64,000 nucleotides of DNA from Liolophura sinensis. Lineage: Eukaryota > Mollusca > Polyplacophora > Chitonida > Chitonidae. Shown here piece after piece: positions 34,338-46,318 of the stretch (within the stretch, counting starts at the first letter, position 1; every line of letters begins with the position of its first letter). The notes under the pieces were generated by a model, which saw only the letters and a program-made list of their open reading frames with translations, ran no database searches and was not told the DNA's origin. Both the position numbers and the translations under genes were made by a program. The stretch spans positions 49,570,046 through 49,634,045 of the forward strand of contig NC_088302.1 in the NCBI RefSeq assembly GCF_032854445.1. Reading direction: 5' to 3'.

Positions 34338-35590
34338 AATGTTATACTGATAAAAATTTGTTAGCGATTTTTCTCATTTGTGGTGCTTATTGATAGCGTG
34401 CTTGTTATGTGCTATGTATATTATGAATTAATAAAAGTCTGTATTATAATCTGCAAATTGAATTACTCTAATCTGTGTTTGTCAGTAGACCAGTAGCTAG
34501 TCATCATTATTGTTACGGCAACCTCCCACCATGAAGAAAACCGCATCCCAGGTGATTGAGTAATCCTGTGATTTAATGAAAATAGTTTTATCACAGGTCC
34601 ATTAAGGGAGAATTATTTCTAGTTTTCCTTAGAATCTTATAATTTAACAAAGAGATGCAAAATATACATCAAACAATTACTTAAACCCATTAGATTTTGA
34701 TTTCCGCTAATCGGATGATGAGAGGTCAACGCCTTGGCTAAACGATCTAGTGAGGATCTAGCTGTGCTCTCTTATAAGCTGGTTTCATATATGTGTATCT
34801 TTGTCATATGACTGCAAAATTGTTGAGTAAGATGTTAAACCCCAAGCACTCACTCGCTCATATATGTGTAAATCTAACGGTTTTGTTGCACAGTGCAAAG
34901 GTAACACCTGGCTTCCATATTAAATTACGGTTCAGCAGAAAATGTCGCATATGCAATGCCGGTCTCATATTTATATGTATATATAAGTATAAAATTTCAT
35001 TCGAAAAAACTCTTTTGTGGTCTAATATTTTCTCCTCACCATATTGCTAAAATTATGCAGCCTGAAACCCCAATCGTTTGTGTATTTATTGGTTAAATCA
35101 TTAGTCAGCACTAAGTTCTAGTAATCATATCGGAACACGATTGGATCACTCTTTTTAACTGACGCAAATAATAAAAACTTGATTTTACAAGATTCTATTT
35201 GTGCTTTTTTATTATTTTTATTGCGCTCATTACTACGTATCTTATTATTTTTCACCATGCAACAGGGTGGTAGTTCCATAACATTTCACATGTTTTTTTT
35301 TTGTTTGTTGTTTTTTTTTTTTTTTTTTTTTTTTTGCTATTCTTACTTTTCCAGACCTCAAAATTTCCATCACAGTCGAATAAAACAAAACTCACAAAAA
35401 CACCATGGGGTTTCCCCGGACAACAACTGACATTACATGGACACATTTGTTGACATTTTAGGATTAAATAAAACTTTGCAATTGGAACAGATCTTTATTA
35501 AATTTAACTGATAACTAGTATAAAGTGGTTGTAAACGGTTGAAACAACCTCCGCCTTAAAATACTAAATCTCCAAAGTGCTGGCAAAATT
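34338..35590. other. Diverged terminal spacer after copy 8
   Basis: Collinear with the array spacers but strongly diverged and shortened. It keeps remnants such as the 90-bp block (about 35230-35290), ACCATGGGGTTTCCCCGGAC at about 35402 and AACCTCCGCCT near 35550, then leaves the repeat. A T-rich homopolymer run spans about 35287-35335. No recognised gene. Confidence 0.7.
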
Positions 35591-35694
35591 GGACTCCATC
35601 AGCCACCATGGTAAAGCGAGGCCATGCCACCAATGTGCCGCCGTCACTGAAGTATCATACCGAAGACAACATAAATTACACCTTCAGCCAATCA

Positions 35695-35845
35695 CATACT
35701 GACACCGGGCCAGCCAGTCTTATTTCCTCACTTTAACCTCTCAGAGCTGAGCGCCAAGCCAGTCAGCATCAAGAATTATTTTTAGTCTTTGGTATGACCC
35801 GAACCAGGATTTTTCCCAGGTCTCCCGACTTTGAGACATTGCCCT
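35695..35845 (+). repeat. Dispersed repeat fragment, SINE-like
   Basis: Collinear with 1640-1755 (GGGCCAGCCAGTC, GAGCGCCAAGC, GTCTTTGGTATGACCCGA). Confidence 0.45.
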
Positions 35846-36514
35846 ATGAGGATAATTAATTATGGTCTCGATAAAGAGGTTCTATCAAAGCGGTCCTGCA
35901 CAAGTCGCATCGGTGGTCAGCCACTCTCTGTTGTGAAGATAAAGCTTTTGATCAAGTTGCCGTATTTCTTCAACTTTTTTTTATACATCTGACATCTGTA
36001 TAACAATTGTTAACCATAATGATCCTTCCAGGTCAATAATCGCAAGACTAACTATCGAGGCAACGTTCATCACAAATTATCCAAGGACTATGACAAGCAG
36101 ATAGAGTTTAAAATAGGGTGGTTTTTTATCGATGCTGCATGGCAAGACGCATGGTATTGTTTAGCGTGTGATAAACGTCAGTATCCAAGTGGTGTAAAAA
36201 GATAGTTAATAAGCAGTCGGTAAGTATATGCATCCAATTAGGTTACGCTGTAATTGCAGGTTCATATATCTAATGTGACCAGTTCACTCTAGATGATGCA
36301 TAAACAGCCCCAACAAACCGCAGCGAGGCGGAATTATAGGCACAGTTATAAAGCAAATCAAAGAGGAATTTGCGAACAGCTCCCCAAGTTATAATGTGAT
36401 AAGAAATATAAGATATATATAAGAACACTTACGGGCAACTAGGACCGACCAACAGAGAGAATCATAGCAATAAAACCAAAGGTTTATGATGAATTTATTA
36501 TCAAATAAAGATTT

Positions 36515-36580
36515 ATTTATTTAATTGATTGGTGTTTTACACCGTCCTCAAGAATATTTCACTTATACGACTGCGGTCAA
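36515..36580 (-). repeat. SINE-like 3' end
   Basis: ATTTATTTA tail complement, then GGTGTTTTACACCGTCCTCA, AGAATATTTCACTTATACGA. The element is 5'-truncated on the minus strand. Confidence 0.75.
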
Positions 36581-37021
36581 ACAAACAAAAAGGTTCATTA
36601 AAAAATAAAGATGTACATAAAATGTATTTTAATGAATAAGGCCGAAACCCACTTTATTGTAGAGAATGACTTAACCACACGCGTACAAAACATCAAACTA
36701 ACCAGAAAGAATAAATTATTATGGACCCTCTTCACACCACTCCAAATATGTACACTAATGGTTGTCAGATTTGTTTAAATAGTTAGTTCAGTGTGAAGGA
36801 GTGAATAACAAACTTACAATTACAAAAATTACAAGATTTGACGTCACAAAAAAGTTTTGAAAAAACTTATTCAGAATTACGAGCAGAACGCTTTGGGCTT
36901 GAATAACTGTTGATCACAAATAAAACCCTTTGCTGACTTGTACGTTCACTTAATTTCAGATTGTGCTTTACTATATCTTAATGTTCTGTCGAGACTTCCA
37001 CTGTCCTCCTCCTTTTAAGTT

Positions 37022-37025
<4 letters not shown>

Positions 37026-37095
<70 letters not shown>
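37026..37095. repeat. (TA)n microsatellite
   Basis: About 70 bp of uninterrupted AT dinucleotides, just downstream of the PHM-like gene's poly(A) signal. Confidence 0.95.
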
Positions 37096-37099
<4 letters not shown>

Positions 37100-37109
37100 T
37101 TCTAACTTA

Positions 37110-37115
37110 TTTATT
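37110..37115 (-). terminator. Poly(A) signal of PHM-like gene
   Basis: AATAAA on the minus strand, about 40 nt after the stop codon at 37153. Confidence 0.7.
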
Positions 37116-37152
37116 CTAACGTTTTAAAGACATTTATATCATGGACGCACAA

Positions 37153-40100
37153 TCAGTAATCGGCGGACCGGAAGAGGCCTGCTCGGGCCTGATCTGTGTT
37201 GCCGTCAGGTCGGGTCGAGTCTGCGGGGATATCCCGGAAGTGGTCCTCCCAGTGGTAGGTTTCTGCGTCCTGGCCGCAGTCCATGTGACGATACGATTGG
37301 TCTAACCCATAAGGAAAGGCGTAGTGGAGATACACGTTACACATCTCATCTTCATGCTGATACCTATACACATGAGAGAAAAAATTCAGTGGTTGTGTTT
37401 ATAAGATATCTCAGGTTTATATGGTGACGCCTATTTAATTACCTACATTTAACGTAACACTTGGATTTTATTAAGATACCATGCAGTCTCTCAGTGTCTA
37501 CGGATGCACTTTAAATGTTATGTTTATGATATATAATTCCGTCTTCAAGACATTGACCAGATAAATATGCCATCTTGGCGTGTGCATTTGTTTGATATTA
37601 ATATAATTTTGGTGTATACACAGATTCAACAATCGAAAGCTAGGCATACAAGTGACCCTGAGAAACAACTTAACTTGAGACTCTCGTGTCAGGTTTTCTG
37701 AATTCGATGTTAAGTTCACATGGCCATCAACGACTGAGACCAACTCCTTATGTGTACATGTATCGTACTCCTTAAGACCAGCCAAGTTCAGTCGTGTCTT
37801 AAGTTTTAGTGTACACTGAATGTATACAACAAACAAATTTGAACTCATCTTCATTAAAATGCTTTCATCAGCAGTCAAAATTGTCTAAATTAGATTTTGT
37901 ACATTTCATAGTTGTATTTATTTAAAGATCCTTGCACAAAACTCACCCAAATTTAACTTCTTTGTCTCCAGGATTCGAATAAAGACACCTTGAGGCCTGT
38001 AAATAAATCAAAGAACACTGAACAACCTGCCATTTTTGTGCCAAACTAATGATTTTTTTTTTTTTTTTTTTTTTTTTTACGCCGTAGTCAAGAATATTTC
38101 ACTTATACGACGGCAGCCAGCATTATGGTGGGAGGAAACCGGGCAGAAACCGGGCGAAACCCACGACCATCCGCAGATTGTTGACAGACCTCCCCACGTA
38201 CGGCCGGAGAGGAAGCCAGCATGAGCTGGACTTTAACACACAGCGACATCACTGGTGAGAGGCTCCTGGGTCATACCAAACAAGTCATAATCAAGCTACA
38301 GAAAACATGATCCATAAATTTAGCATTTGTATATTTGATTTGTGCTTAACATGTGCAACAACTTATACAAGTGACTATATATCAAGTTTATGGAGTTAGG
38401 AACCGGAGTGCCCTGAATGAATTAAAGTCTTTTCGTCCTTTATCCTAACTTAAAGCCACAGCTGAACTAGTGAGAGCTGGATTCGAACTTGTAACCTCTA
38501 AGGAAAAGGATCGGTCGGCTGGTGAGATCCAAAAGTCGTGTGAAAAAGATAGAGTTGACTATTCAGGCTTTCCAATTTAATTCTGAAAACATAACCCAAA
38601 TAAGAATACAAGGTTGTTGCACTCGCTATAGTATTATAAGAAGAAAGTTTGAATTGACTTATCCCATATGTGCAGATCCGTCATACTAACCATAATGTCT
38701 CCAGTATTTACGTACATATTACGAGGCCAGACACTAAATCGGTACTGAAACACAATGTAGAATATTATCAATTTACACAAAATCAATGTATAAAAGCTTT
38801 CGCGACTCTAAAGGCATTTTAATGCAATTTTCTGTATATTAACGTCAACTTTCTGACGAATTTACCACACTGAGAACAAACTGGTCTAACGTTTAAAATG
38901 CCTAATATTTTATGCTGCAAGAACTAGAAATATGTCATGACTCCCGAAAAGACACGAGAAGATAAACCTGTTAACGCTCTCAGGTAGCAACATCAAATGT
39001 AGACCATATCATATTAACTCATATTTTCTTTTAGAGATGATTTGTTTTTCGGTAAACTCACTAGCTGAATTAAGCCTATTATTGAAAACACGTCTATAGA
39101 GAGCAGAGAATATCATGCAAACATCTCGACCTTGACGTGACCTCACCTCTGGATATGCTGGATTTCCTCGGCCTATTTCAATCCATTTTCCATCTTTAAT
39201 GAGGTAACCCGACACACATTTACCTGAAACAGAACAGAACCAGATGATGAGTCAAGCTTTAACGCATTTCATTACAGTGCTTATAAAATAATTGGAATAC
39301 AAGTTCTAACAAAAATTTTACATTCGTTTCTCTTGTTAGGAGAAGTAACTTACGGCTGGGTACCCGAGTGCCCTAAATATAAACCACCGACATTAGGCAA
39401 ATAACTGACAGATGTTGCCACATGTGACGTGTAGGTGTGCATCATGGTGAGGGAAGTTGGTTATATATTTATACTTATATATACACAAGAGACCACTTAT
39501 TTCACTTAGACGCCTAGAACATACTTTGCGTCTTTCCAGCATCATTGAAGACTGCTGAGTGCTTCTCTTTGCATGATTCCGTTCTATTTTCGTATTTTAT
39601 ATATCCGTTCTCTCTTAGCTCTTTGGTGGCTTTTTTGGGAATTGGCCTTGGAATCGACGGCGATTCTTTGACGGCTATTATACGAATGTCTGTTTCGACA
39701 CATAGATCCAATGATAATGACATAAGGCCTTCTAAACAGCAAGATGAAATTCGTCTACCGTTTATTACCACAATGGCACCGACTGGGAATTGGGAAATAT
39801 AAATGATTCCCTGGTGGTGACTAGAAGTGACCCAATACATTATATGTCCTAGCGCTTCGGAACTCAACTATCATAAGCATTCGGTAACAACATCAAAGGG
39901 TTAAACATTTATATGCGCACAACTGTATATCTAGCCTTAATTACTTTTGATCTCGAAATGTGTGTTTTAAATAATATCCTACTTCTCATGGCCAATCCTA
40001 CTTCTCAGACCAACTGAACTATATCCGCCCGCAATTACACAGTTTGCTTAATGTGTGTTTCGGATTAGACCCATTAAAGCTTCAAACATTGCTCACCACA

Positions 40101-43100
40101 GATGTTACCACTCACAGTGGGTATGAATATGATGAGCCTGACTCAATAAGAATGTGTATGACTATGACTAGCCTTGCTCACCGCGGGTATGACTAGTCTG
40201 GCTCATCATGGGTATGACTAGTCTGGCTCACCACATGTATGACTAGTCTGGCTCACCACATGTATGACTAGTCTGGCTCATCATGGGTATGCCTAGTCTG
40301 GCTCACCATGGGTATGCTTAGTCTGGCTCACCACGGGTATGACTAGTCTGGCTCACCACGGGTATGACTAGTCTGGCTCATCATGGGTATTCCTAGTCTG
40401 GCTCATCATGGTATCACTGATCTGGCTCACCACGGGTATGACTAGTCTGGCTCATCATGGTACCACTGATCTGGCTCACCACGGGTATGACTAGTCTGGC
40501 TCATCATGGGTATGCCTAGTCTGTCTCACCATGGGTATGCTTAGCCTGGCTCACCACAGGTATGACTAGTCTGGCTCACCACAGGTATGACTAGTCTGGC
40601 TCACCACGGGTATGACTAGTTTGGCTCATCAGAGGTATGCCTAGTCTGGCTCATCATGGTATCACTGATCTGGCTCACCACGGATATGACTAGTCTGGAT
40701 CATCATGGGTATGCCTAGTCTGGCTCACCATGGGTATGCTTAGTCTGGCTCACCACGGGTATGACTAGTCTGGCTCATCATGGTACCACTGATCTGGCTC
40801 ACCACGGGTATGACTAGTCTGGATCATCATGGGTATGCCTAGTCTGGCTCACCATGGGTATGCTTAGTCTGGCTCACCACGGGTATGACTAGTCTGGCTC
40901 ATCATGGTACCACTGATCTGGCTCACCACATGTATGACTAGTCTGGCTCATCATGGGTATGCTTAGTCTGGCTCACCACGGGTATGACTAGTCTGGCTCA
41001 CCACGGGTATGACTACTCTGGCTCATCATGGGCATGCCTAGTCTGGCTCATCATGGTATCACTGATCTGGCTCACCACGGGTATGACTAGTCTGGCTCAT
41101 CATTGTACCACTGATCTGGCTCACCACATGTATGACTAGTCTGGCTCATCAGGGGCATGCCTAGTCTGGCCCACCATGGTATCACTCATCTGGCTAACCA
41201 TGGTATTACTGGTCTGGCTCACCATAGTATCACTGGTCTGGCTCACAATGACTCACCCAAAATATGACCATGACTCGTCCGGTTCACCATGTATTTGACT
41301 CTGACAAGTCTGGCTCTCCATGGGTATGACTATGACTTGTCAGACTCGCCATGGAAAGATCATGGCCAGTCTGACTCACAGTGGGTATGATTATGACTAG
41401 TATGGCACACCATGGATATGACCAGTGACACTACAGGGGTGGCTATGGCCTCTGGGATGTGAGAAATTGCATTTTCGCCTGGTCATACTAAAACATAAGC
41501 AGTCACGGATTGGTCTTGATATGAGATGTTGATTTTCCACACCGTTTGTAACAAGAGTTTACCATAAACCGATGTTAAGCTTACAGACCACGGGCGTAAC
41601 AGTTAACGGGGAGGGGGGATAACGGTGCTCATAACGGTCGTGGGAATTTGCTCTTAGCGGCAGTTAGTTTTACTTACCGTGGTTATAAGCATAGGGAGAG
41701 TAGGTCAGCATTTGAATCGGTTGTTTATTTACCGAGATTGTGAGCATGGAGAGAGTAGACAAGTAGACGAATCGGTTGTTTACTTACCGCGGTCGTTAGC
41801 ATGAAGAGAGTAGACAAGTAGACGAATCGGTTGTTTACTTATTGTGGTCGTGAGCATGGAGAGAGAAGACAAGTAGACGAATCGGTTGTTTGCTTACCGA
41901 GATTGTGAACATGGAGAGAGTAGACAAGTAGATGAATCGGTTGTTTACTTATTGTGGTCGTGAGCATGGAGAGAGAAGACAAGTAGACGAATCGGTTGTT
42001 TGCTTACCGAGATTGTGAGCATGGAGAGAGTAGGCAAGTAGACGAATCGGTTGAGGTCTTGTCCATGGGCAGCTGGAATCTGTTGTGTAATCTGGATATA
42101 AAAGGATTGTATGTTATCCTTCTATACTGAGGGATTTTTTAATCCCTGGGGTGAACTCGGGCATTTCGGACTCAACATGTATATGTACCAATGCGGCAGA
42201 TGAAAAACATATACATGTATGAAATCCAAACTTTACAGTACGGTATTGCATTTTTAAGTTTTGCCTAATAATCATTTAGGCACCATGCAGTGACTTAAAT
42301 TATATTTATAAAATTTGGATCGATAACTTGATTAATTTTTCTTTTGCATTTATACACTTAATTTCCTTTATATGGATACTTTTTCCAACTTTTGTCTTAT
42401 TTTTATTCATATACAGAAGATTTCGATGAAGCATAATTAACAAACATACATGTATTTGGTCTCCCGAGAAATCACAGAGGTGAAATAACTTACTTTCCAC
42501 TCCAGCTGGCAGTTTACCGTAGTTACCTAACACTAACTGTCCAACCTCGTATTGAGGCCTGGAAAAAAAGAGATATCAAAAACCTATGTAACGTCACAAT
42601 TACCTACAATATGTCACATTCCATTGTTTTTCTTTTTCTTATCATTTTGAAATAGTTCTAAGACATTGCATTTCTTGGAAAACGTACACATTTCTTAGCA
42701 GATCGCTTTACACGCAAAATAACATTGCCTATAGCAAATATTAATATACATATATGTAAGATCAAAAGTACACAGTTCAATTGGAAACTGAATGAAGGTA
42801 GCTCTCTACCCCACACCCGATCAGTGATGACTCTGGTCGTTTTAGCTGCTATTAGATTCTTTTTTACTTGGTGACTCATCAGTCTTTACCTTGACCTTTG
42901 AACTGTCAATGTCATTCCACTTACAGGAACAGTGGCAGTTTCGATGTAATCTGAAAACGACAAGTAGGAATGTGCAGACAGCCAAGAAAAAGACATACAT
43001 GCGAGATATACATGCCATTGTCTGAGGCGATTAAATAGAAATGAAACATGAACTTAAAATCTGTACCTTGTTCTTTCAAGCCAACACCTTTTTAAGCCAG

Positions 43101-46100
43101 GCGAACAAGAACTGTAGCACACAATAAAAAACACCGGCTTAACGTGCCACGCGTTACAGGAAGTCAACACCACGACAAAATTTTAAAATGCCGACAACGC
43201 AGACATCAGAATTCTGTACCAGTGAGACCTAATAAATTGATATTACTCTATATTTTGTCTTACCTAATTCTGCTGAGGCCATGAAACAAGCATGCGTTTA
43301 AGAGTCATTGCTATGTTTAAGTATTTACACAAAAATTAGAATAATATACCCTAACTAAGGTACACTTAATTGTCGGATATCAAGGGTTTCCTGCAAGCAC
43401 ACTGTCGCCTGGTTTTACCCTCCATGCTGTAATCATTTATATAGTAATAAATGAAGTGTACTTCTCGCTAATCAAGTAAACTATGACCTTTCACGTTACT
43501 AAGTCAACAGATATCTCTTTTATTTCTAAGTTTAAATGCTTCCAGCTCCGATTAAGGCCTAACTGATTATCATACTCACTGGCAAAGTCGTCTTTACGAT
43601 GAACCTGTAAGACGATGTACTTGCCCCCGTATCGTCCACCAATGACAACACCAGTATCTTCAAAGCAAAGAGCAAATCAGAGTTATTTACTTTCAGTTAT
43701 CACTAAAAGTTGTTTCAACTGCTGAGTGTATAAACCTTTTCAAATGTTCAATGCAAAGTACACCAGGTTCATCATGAAACTAAAAGGTGTTTTAAGACAA
43801 TTTAAAATGCAAGCGTGATCATGCTGAATACTTACTGGATACAGTTGTTTTTGTTCATAAAGCGCTTCAGATGCACCCAATTTCTGAAGGGGATTCTAAT
43901 GTTCACAATGACTCACCGGGTGGCAATATCCAGTCATTGGCACCACGACCCCACTCGTCTATTGGGTACCAAGACCCCATGTCGGCGCAGATATGATCAT
44001 GGAGAGTGCAGTCCCTGTATGGGCAAAACAAGGTGATCAAGAAAGTTGGCACTAAACTGATAGTCCGAAAAACTTTGTATAAGCTAAAAAAACCGCACAC
44101 TAGAGGAAAGAATCTAGATGATCAACTGAAGTGATTTAGATACATGATCATTACACATTTCCTGCAAATATATGGTTAACAAAGCAAGCTCAGACTCAAT
44201 TCGTGTGTAGAAAAAGTCAAGTTTACTCGAAATTTATATCTCTTCTTAGATTAAGTAAATTTCTTTCTCATTAGTTTGTAAACATGTATGAAATGTTAGG
44301 TTGGAAAGTTGTAGTCAATATCACAATGCATGTATATGACAAATAACACTGGAAAACTTCTGCAGACACCAATGATTTTGATTCAGTTTATATCAACATT
44401 TGATAAATTGTTTGGAAATACCAAATAAGGAGAAGAAAATATACAGGCTGGACATTGAGATACGTGTATCTGAATAAGCTATGCGAAACAGGACGGACGT
44501 TGAATAGAGCTAATCTTCTACTTTGAGGTTGATATGGTGAGGCATCAAGCACACATAGTCGAAAGTTTCAATCCTGGATATAAATATAAAAACCTTTGCA
44601 TACAAGTTATTTGCTTGTTTGAGCTCAATAAATTATTTGTCCAAAGTACCTGGGGCACTTACCAGTACGGCCCATCACTGTACGGCGCCCCGCACACATG
44701 CGCACTAAGATGATGAACGATGCCTTTCTGGTAAATCGCCCGAAATGCAACTATACGTTGGAACAAAAGAGAGAACAAGTATTTCGTTAATCAGTTTTCG
44801 GCCAGTATTCAAAATTGCGTCTATTTGTAGATCGGATTGATGATAAATGTATTAAGAGGCAATTGACCCATGCTTTGGCGTTAAATCAAAGTTAATGATA
44901 TACGGCTCAACAGCCATAAAAAAATTTCCGAACTGGATCAAAAGAATTTATTTATTTATTTGTTTGGTGTTTTACGCCGTATGCAAGAATATTTCACTTA
45001 CACGACGGCGGAAGACCAAAATGATAATTTACTTATAGATTTCACTATGACCTCAGCATACTCAAGGCCGTTTTCAAATTATATAGCTGTGTTCACGGCT
45101 TTAAGTGGTGAAAAAAGTAGTGCTTGGAGCAAACCACCGCCCTTCACCATGCATATGCCTGACAATCCTCTTAGATAAAGGCAGCTGTTGAAACAGCGAG
45201 AACTGGATTGGAACATGCGACCTTATAGTCTAGTCGAGAGAAAGACTGTCGCAGCGAGACAGCACTGTATTCGCTAACATGACCCCTTCACCAGGGATGA
45301 GCGACAATGATATGTTACAGACATTGCATGTCCTCACCGATGTATTCCTCCGCCCGTTCCATCTTCACCCCAGTACATACTTGCCACAATTTAGGGTTCT
45401 GTGAAAAGAGAAGGTACACTGTTAACGTGATTATTTATGTATCTGGGCCTGTGGCCTACACACGAACATACATACAGGCACAGCTGGCCTGCATAAGGCA
45501 ATGGGGCATTTGGTCTAATGGCCAGATCTTCAAAGTATAGTCTGTATCTAAATAGAGGATCTCCAACTCGTGATCCTGTAGTATAAAATTTACGAAAACG
45601 AAAATTTAAAAACTTTTGTTTCGAACCTCTTGTCTCCAGTTTAATAAATCTGATACTACGGGGTCATGAGTTTGGAGATTCTGTTTATGCCATAAATGAA
45701 GAATCGAAAAAAGTACAAGATTATGCCTCAAATCAGTGAGAATATTTTGTCTTCTTTCTCTGCTTGCACAAGCGCGCGCAGTTGTGCGGGGGAATTTAAA
45801 TATGTGACGTCAGTCATTCGTGCTCAGACCCAAGTACAACATTTATACGCAAGATTAAATATACATCACATACGATATTTATCCCACCCCCTTCATCCCA
45901 TGTCCTGGGTCACATTTATGGGATAAATAAAATTACCGCATGTTACTTTTGGATTTGGTATATCTCGCACAGACATCACTGATGATATAAATTTCCTTTC
46001 ATTTTACAAATAAATTTAACCTGATGTTTCTTCTTCTAATGTGGAACCTATAAGATATTTTCGTATTAGCGATATATTTGAGCAAAAGTCTTAAATTCTT

Positions 46101-46318
46101 GCTTCAGATTAGTTAACATTGTAAAGAGGTCAATTATTTCAACAGAAGTTTGGGCGGTATTGATGAAATACCCTTACCTCTTTCAGTACTTGATGAGATA
46201 GCGTGATATTGATGTCATACTGGTCATCATCCAGCCGTTCGTTTGATGGCGCCGCTTGAGTGGTTTGGCTTATAGCTCCGAATATACAAACACTAATTAA
46301 AAACGTATAAATAAACAT
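37153..46318 (-). CDS. PHM-like copper type II monooxygenase, 12 exons
   Basis: Joined by hand; all introns GT-AG, all phases agree. Exons in order: 46178-46318, 45338-45398, 44663-44750, 43917-44014, 43580-43657, 42890-42950, 42494-42558, 42008-42091, 39147-39223, 38691-38744, 37947-37996, 37153-37363; 1068 nt, 355 residues. Start ATG 46318, followed by a signal peptide (about residues 1-22). Family hallmarks: VHH (80-81), GGKYIVLQVH (H149), LHAHNLG (H221, H223), DEMCNVY (M293), matching the two copper sites of rat PHM. PHM hydroxylates the alpha carbon of C-terminal glycine in peptides using ascorbate and O2, in the secretory pathway. Length fits a one-domain PHM without lyase. Odd: rat Arg240 (substrate carboxylate) is S219; the pair equivalent to rat C47-C186 is absent at both positions; C228 is extra. 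Sequons N37 and N198. Substrate is therefore uncertain; it may be a divergent paralogue. Confidence 0.9.
38048..38273 (-). repeat. Near-complete SINE-like element in intron 10
   Basis: From the minus strand: tRNA-like head (degenerate B box GTTAAAGTCC in the reverse complement near 38230), conserved body with CCATAATGCTGG complement, AAGAATATTTCACTTATACG complement and poly(A) tail (plus-strand T run at 38050-38078). Best-preserved copy in the window. Confidence 0.75.
38438..38530 (-). repeat. Second tRNA-like SINE fragment
   Basis: AGCTGGATTCGAACTTGTAA resembles a reverse-complement tRNA B box (GGTTCGAATCC type). The block is related to 45165-45260. Confidence 0.35.
40120..41300. repeat. 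25-bp minisatellite in intron 8 of PHM-like gene
   Basis: About 46 units of the type GGTATGACTAGTCTGGCTCA plus CCACG, with 24-bp variants (GGTATCACTGATCTGG). Many units contain the palindrome GACTAGTC. Blocks of about five variant units recur in the same order (for example 40690-40800 and 40810-40925), i.e. a higher-order repeat. Confidence 0.95.
41671..42055. repeat. 55-bp minisatellite copied from exon 8/intron 8 junction
   Basis: GAATCGG recurs at 41714, 41769, 41824, 41879, 41934, 41989 and 42044, exactly 55 bp apart. On the minus strand each unit contains the last ~33 nt of exon 8 (copper-ligand codons), the splice donor and ~15 nt of intron. The functional copy is 42008-42055. Two variants alternate (GTGGTCGTGAGC and GAGATTGTGAGC) in part of the array, forming 110-bp pairs. 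Confidence 0.9.
44947..45012 (-). repeat. SINE-like 3' end in intron 2
   Basis: TTTATTTATTTATTTG tail complement followed by GTGTTTTACGCCGTATGCAA and AATATTTCACTTACACGACG; truncated after that. Confidence 0.75.
45165..45260 (-). repeat. Second tRNA-like SINE fragment in intron 2
   Basis: AGCGAGAACTGGATTGGAAC and the following ACCTTATAGTC are related to 38438-38530. Degenerate. Confidence 0.3.

Larger units (their letters stand above)
4056..35590 (+). repeat. Head-to-tail array of eight aerolysin-like gene units
   Basis: Eight copies of a gene plus spacer lie in the same orientation, with start codons at 4656, 9446, 13201, 17282, 21403, 25518, 29598 and 33402. The start-to-start distances are 4790, 3755, 4081, 4121, 4115, 4080 and 3804 bp. 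Similarity covers coding and spacer sequence alike, so whole units were duplicated. Unit 1 and the tail after copy 8 are clearly more diverged than the interior, which fits expansion from the middle. Length differences come from a 462-bp internal duplication in units 3-6, spacer deletions shared by subsets of units, and an insertion in copy 1. Confidence 0.95.
35591..37109. other. Intergenic DNA between array and PHM-like gene
   Basis: No open frame of interest. Holds a dispersed repeat fragment, a SINE 3' end and a long TA microsatellite, listed separately. Confidence 0.6.

Noticed and set aside
39514-39867. 117-codon minus-strand frame in intron 8 of the PHM-like gene
   Set aside because: Exons 8 and 9 join in phase without it, and it contains no PHM-family block.
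40120-42055. CRISPR-like array
   Set aside because: Units are contiguous and alike over their full length, with no unique spacers; these are minisatellites in a eukaryotic intron.
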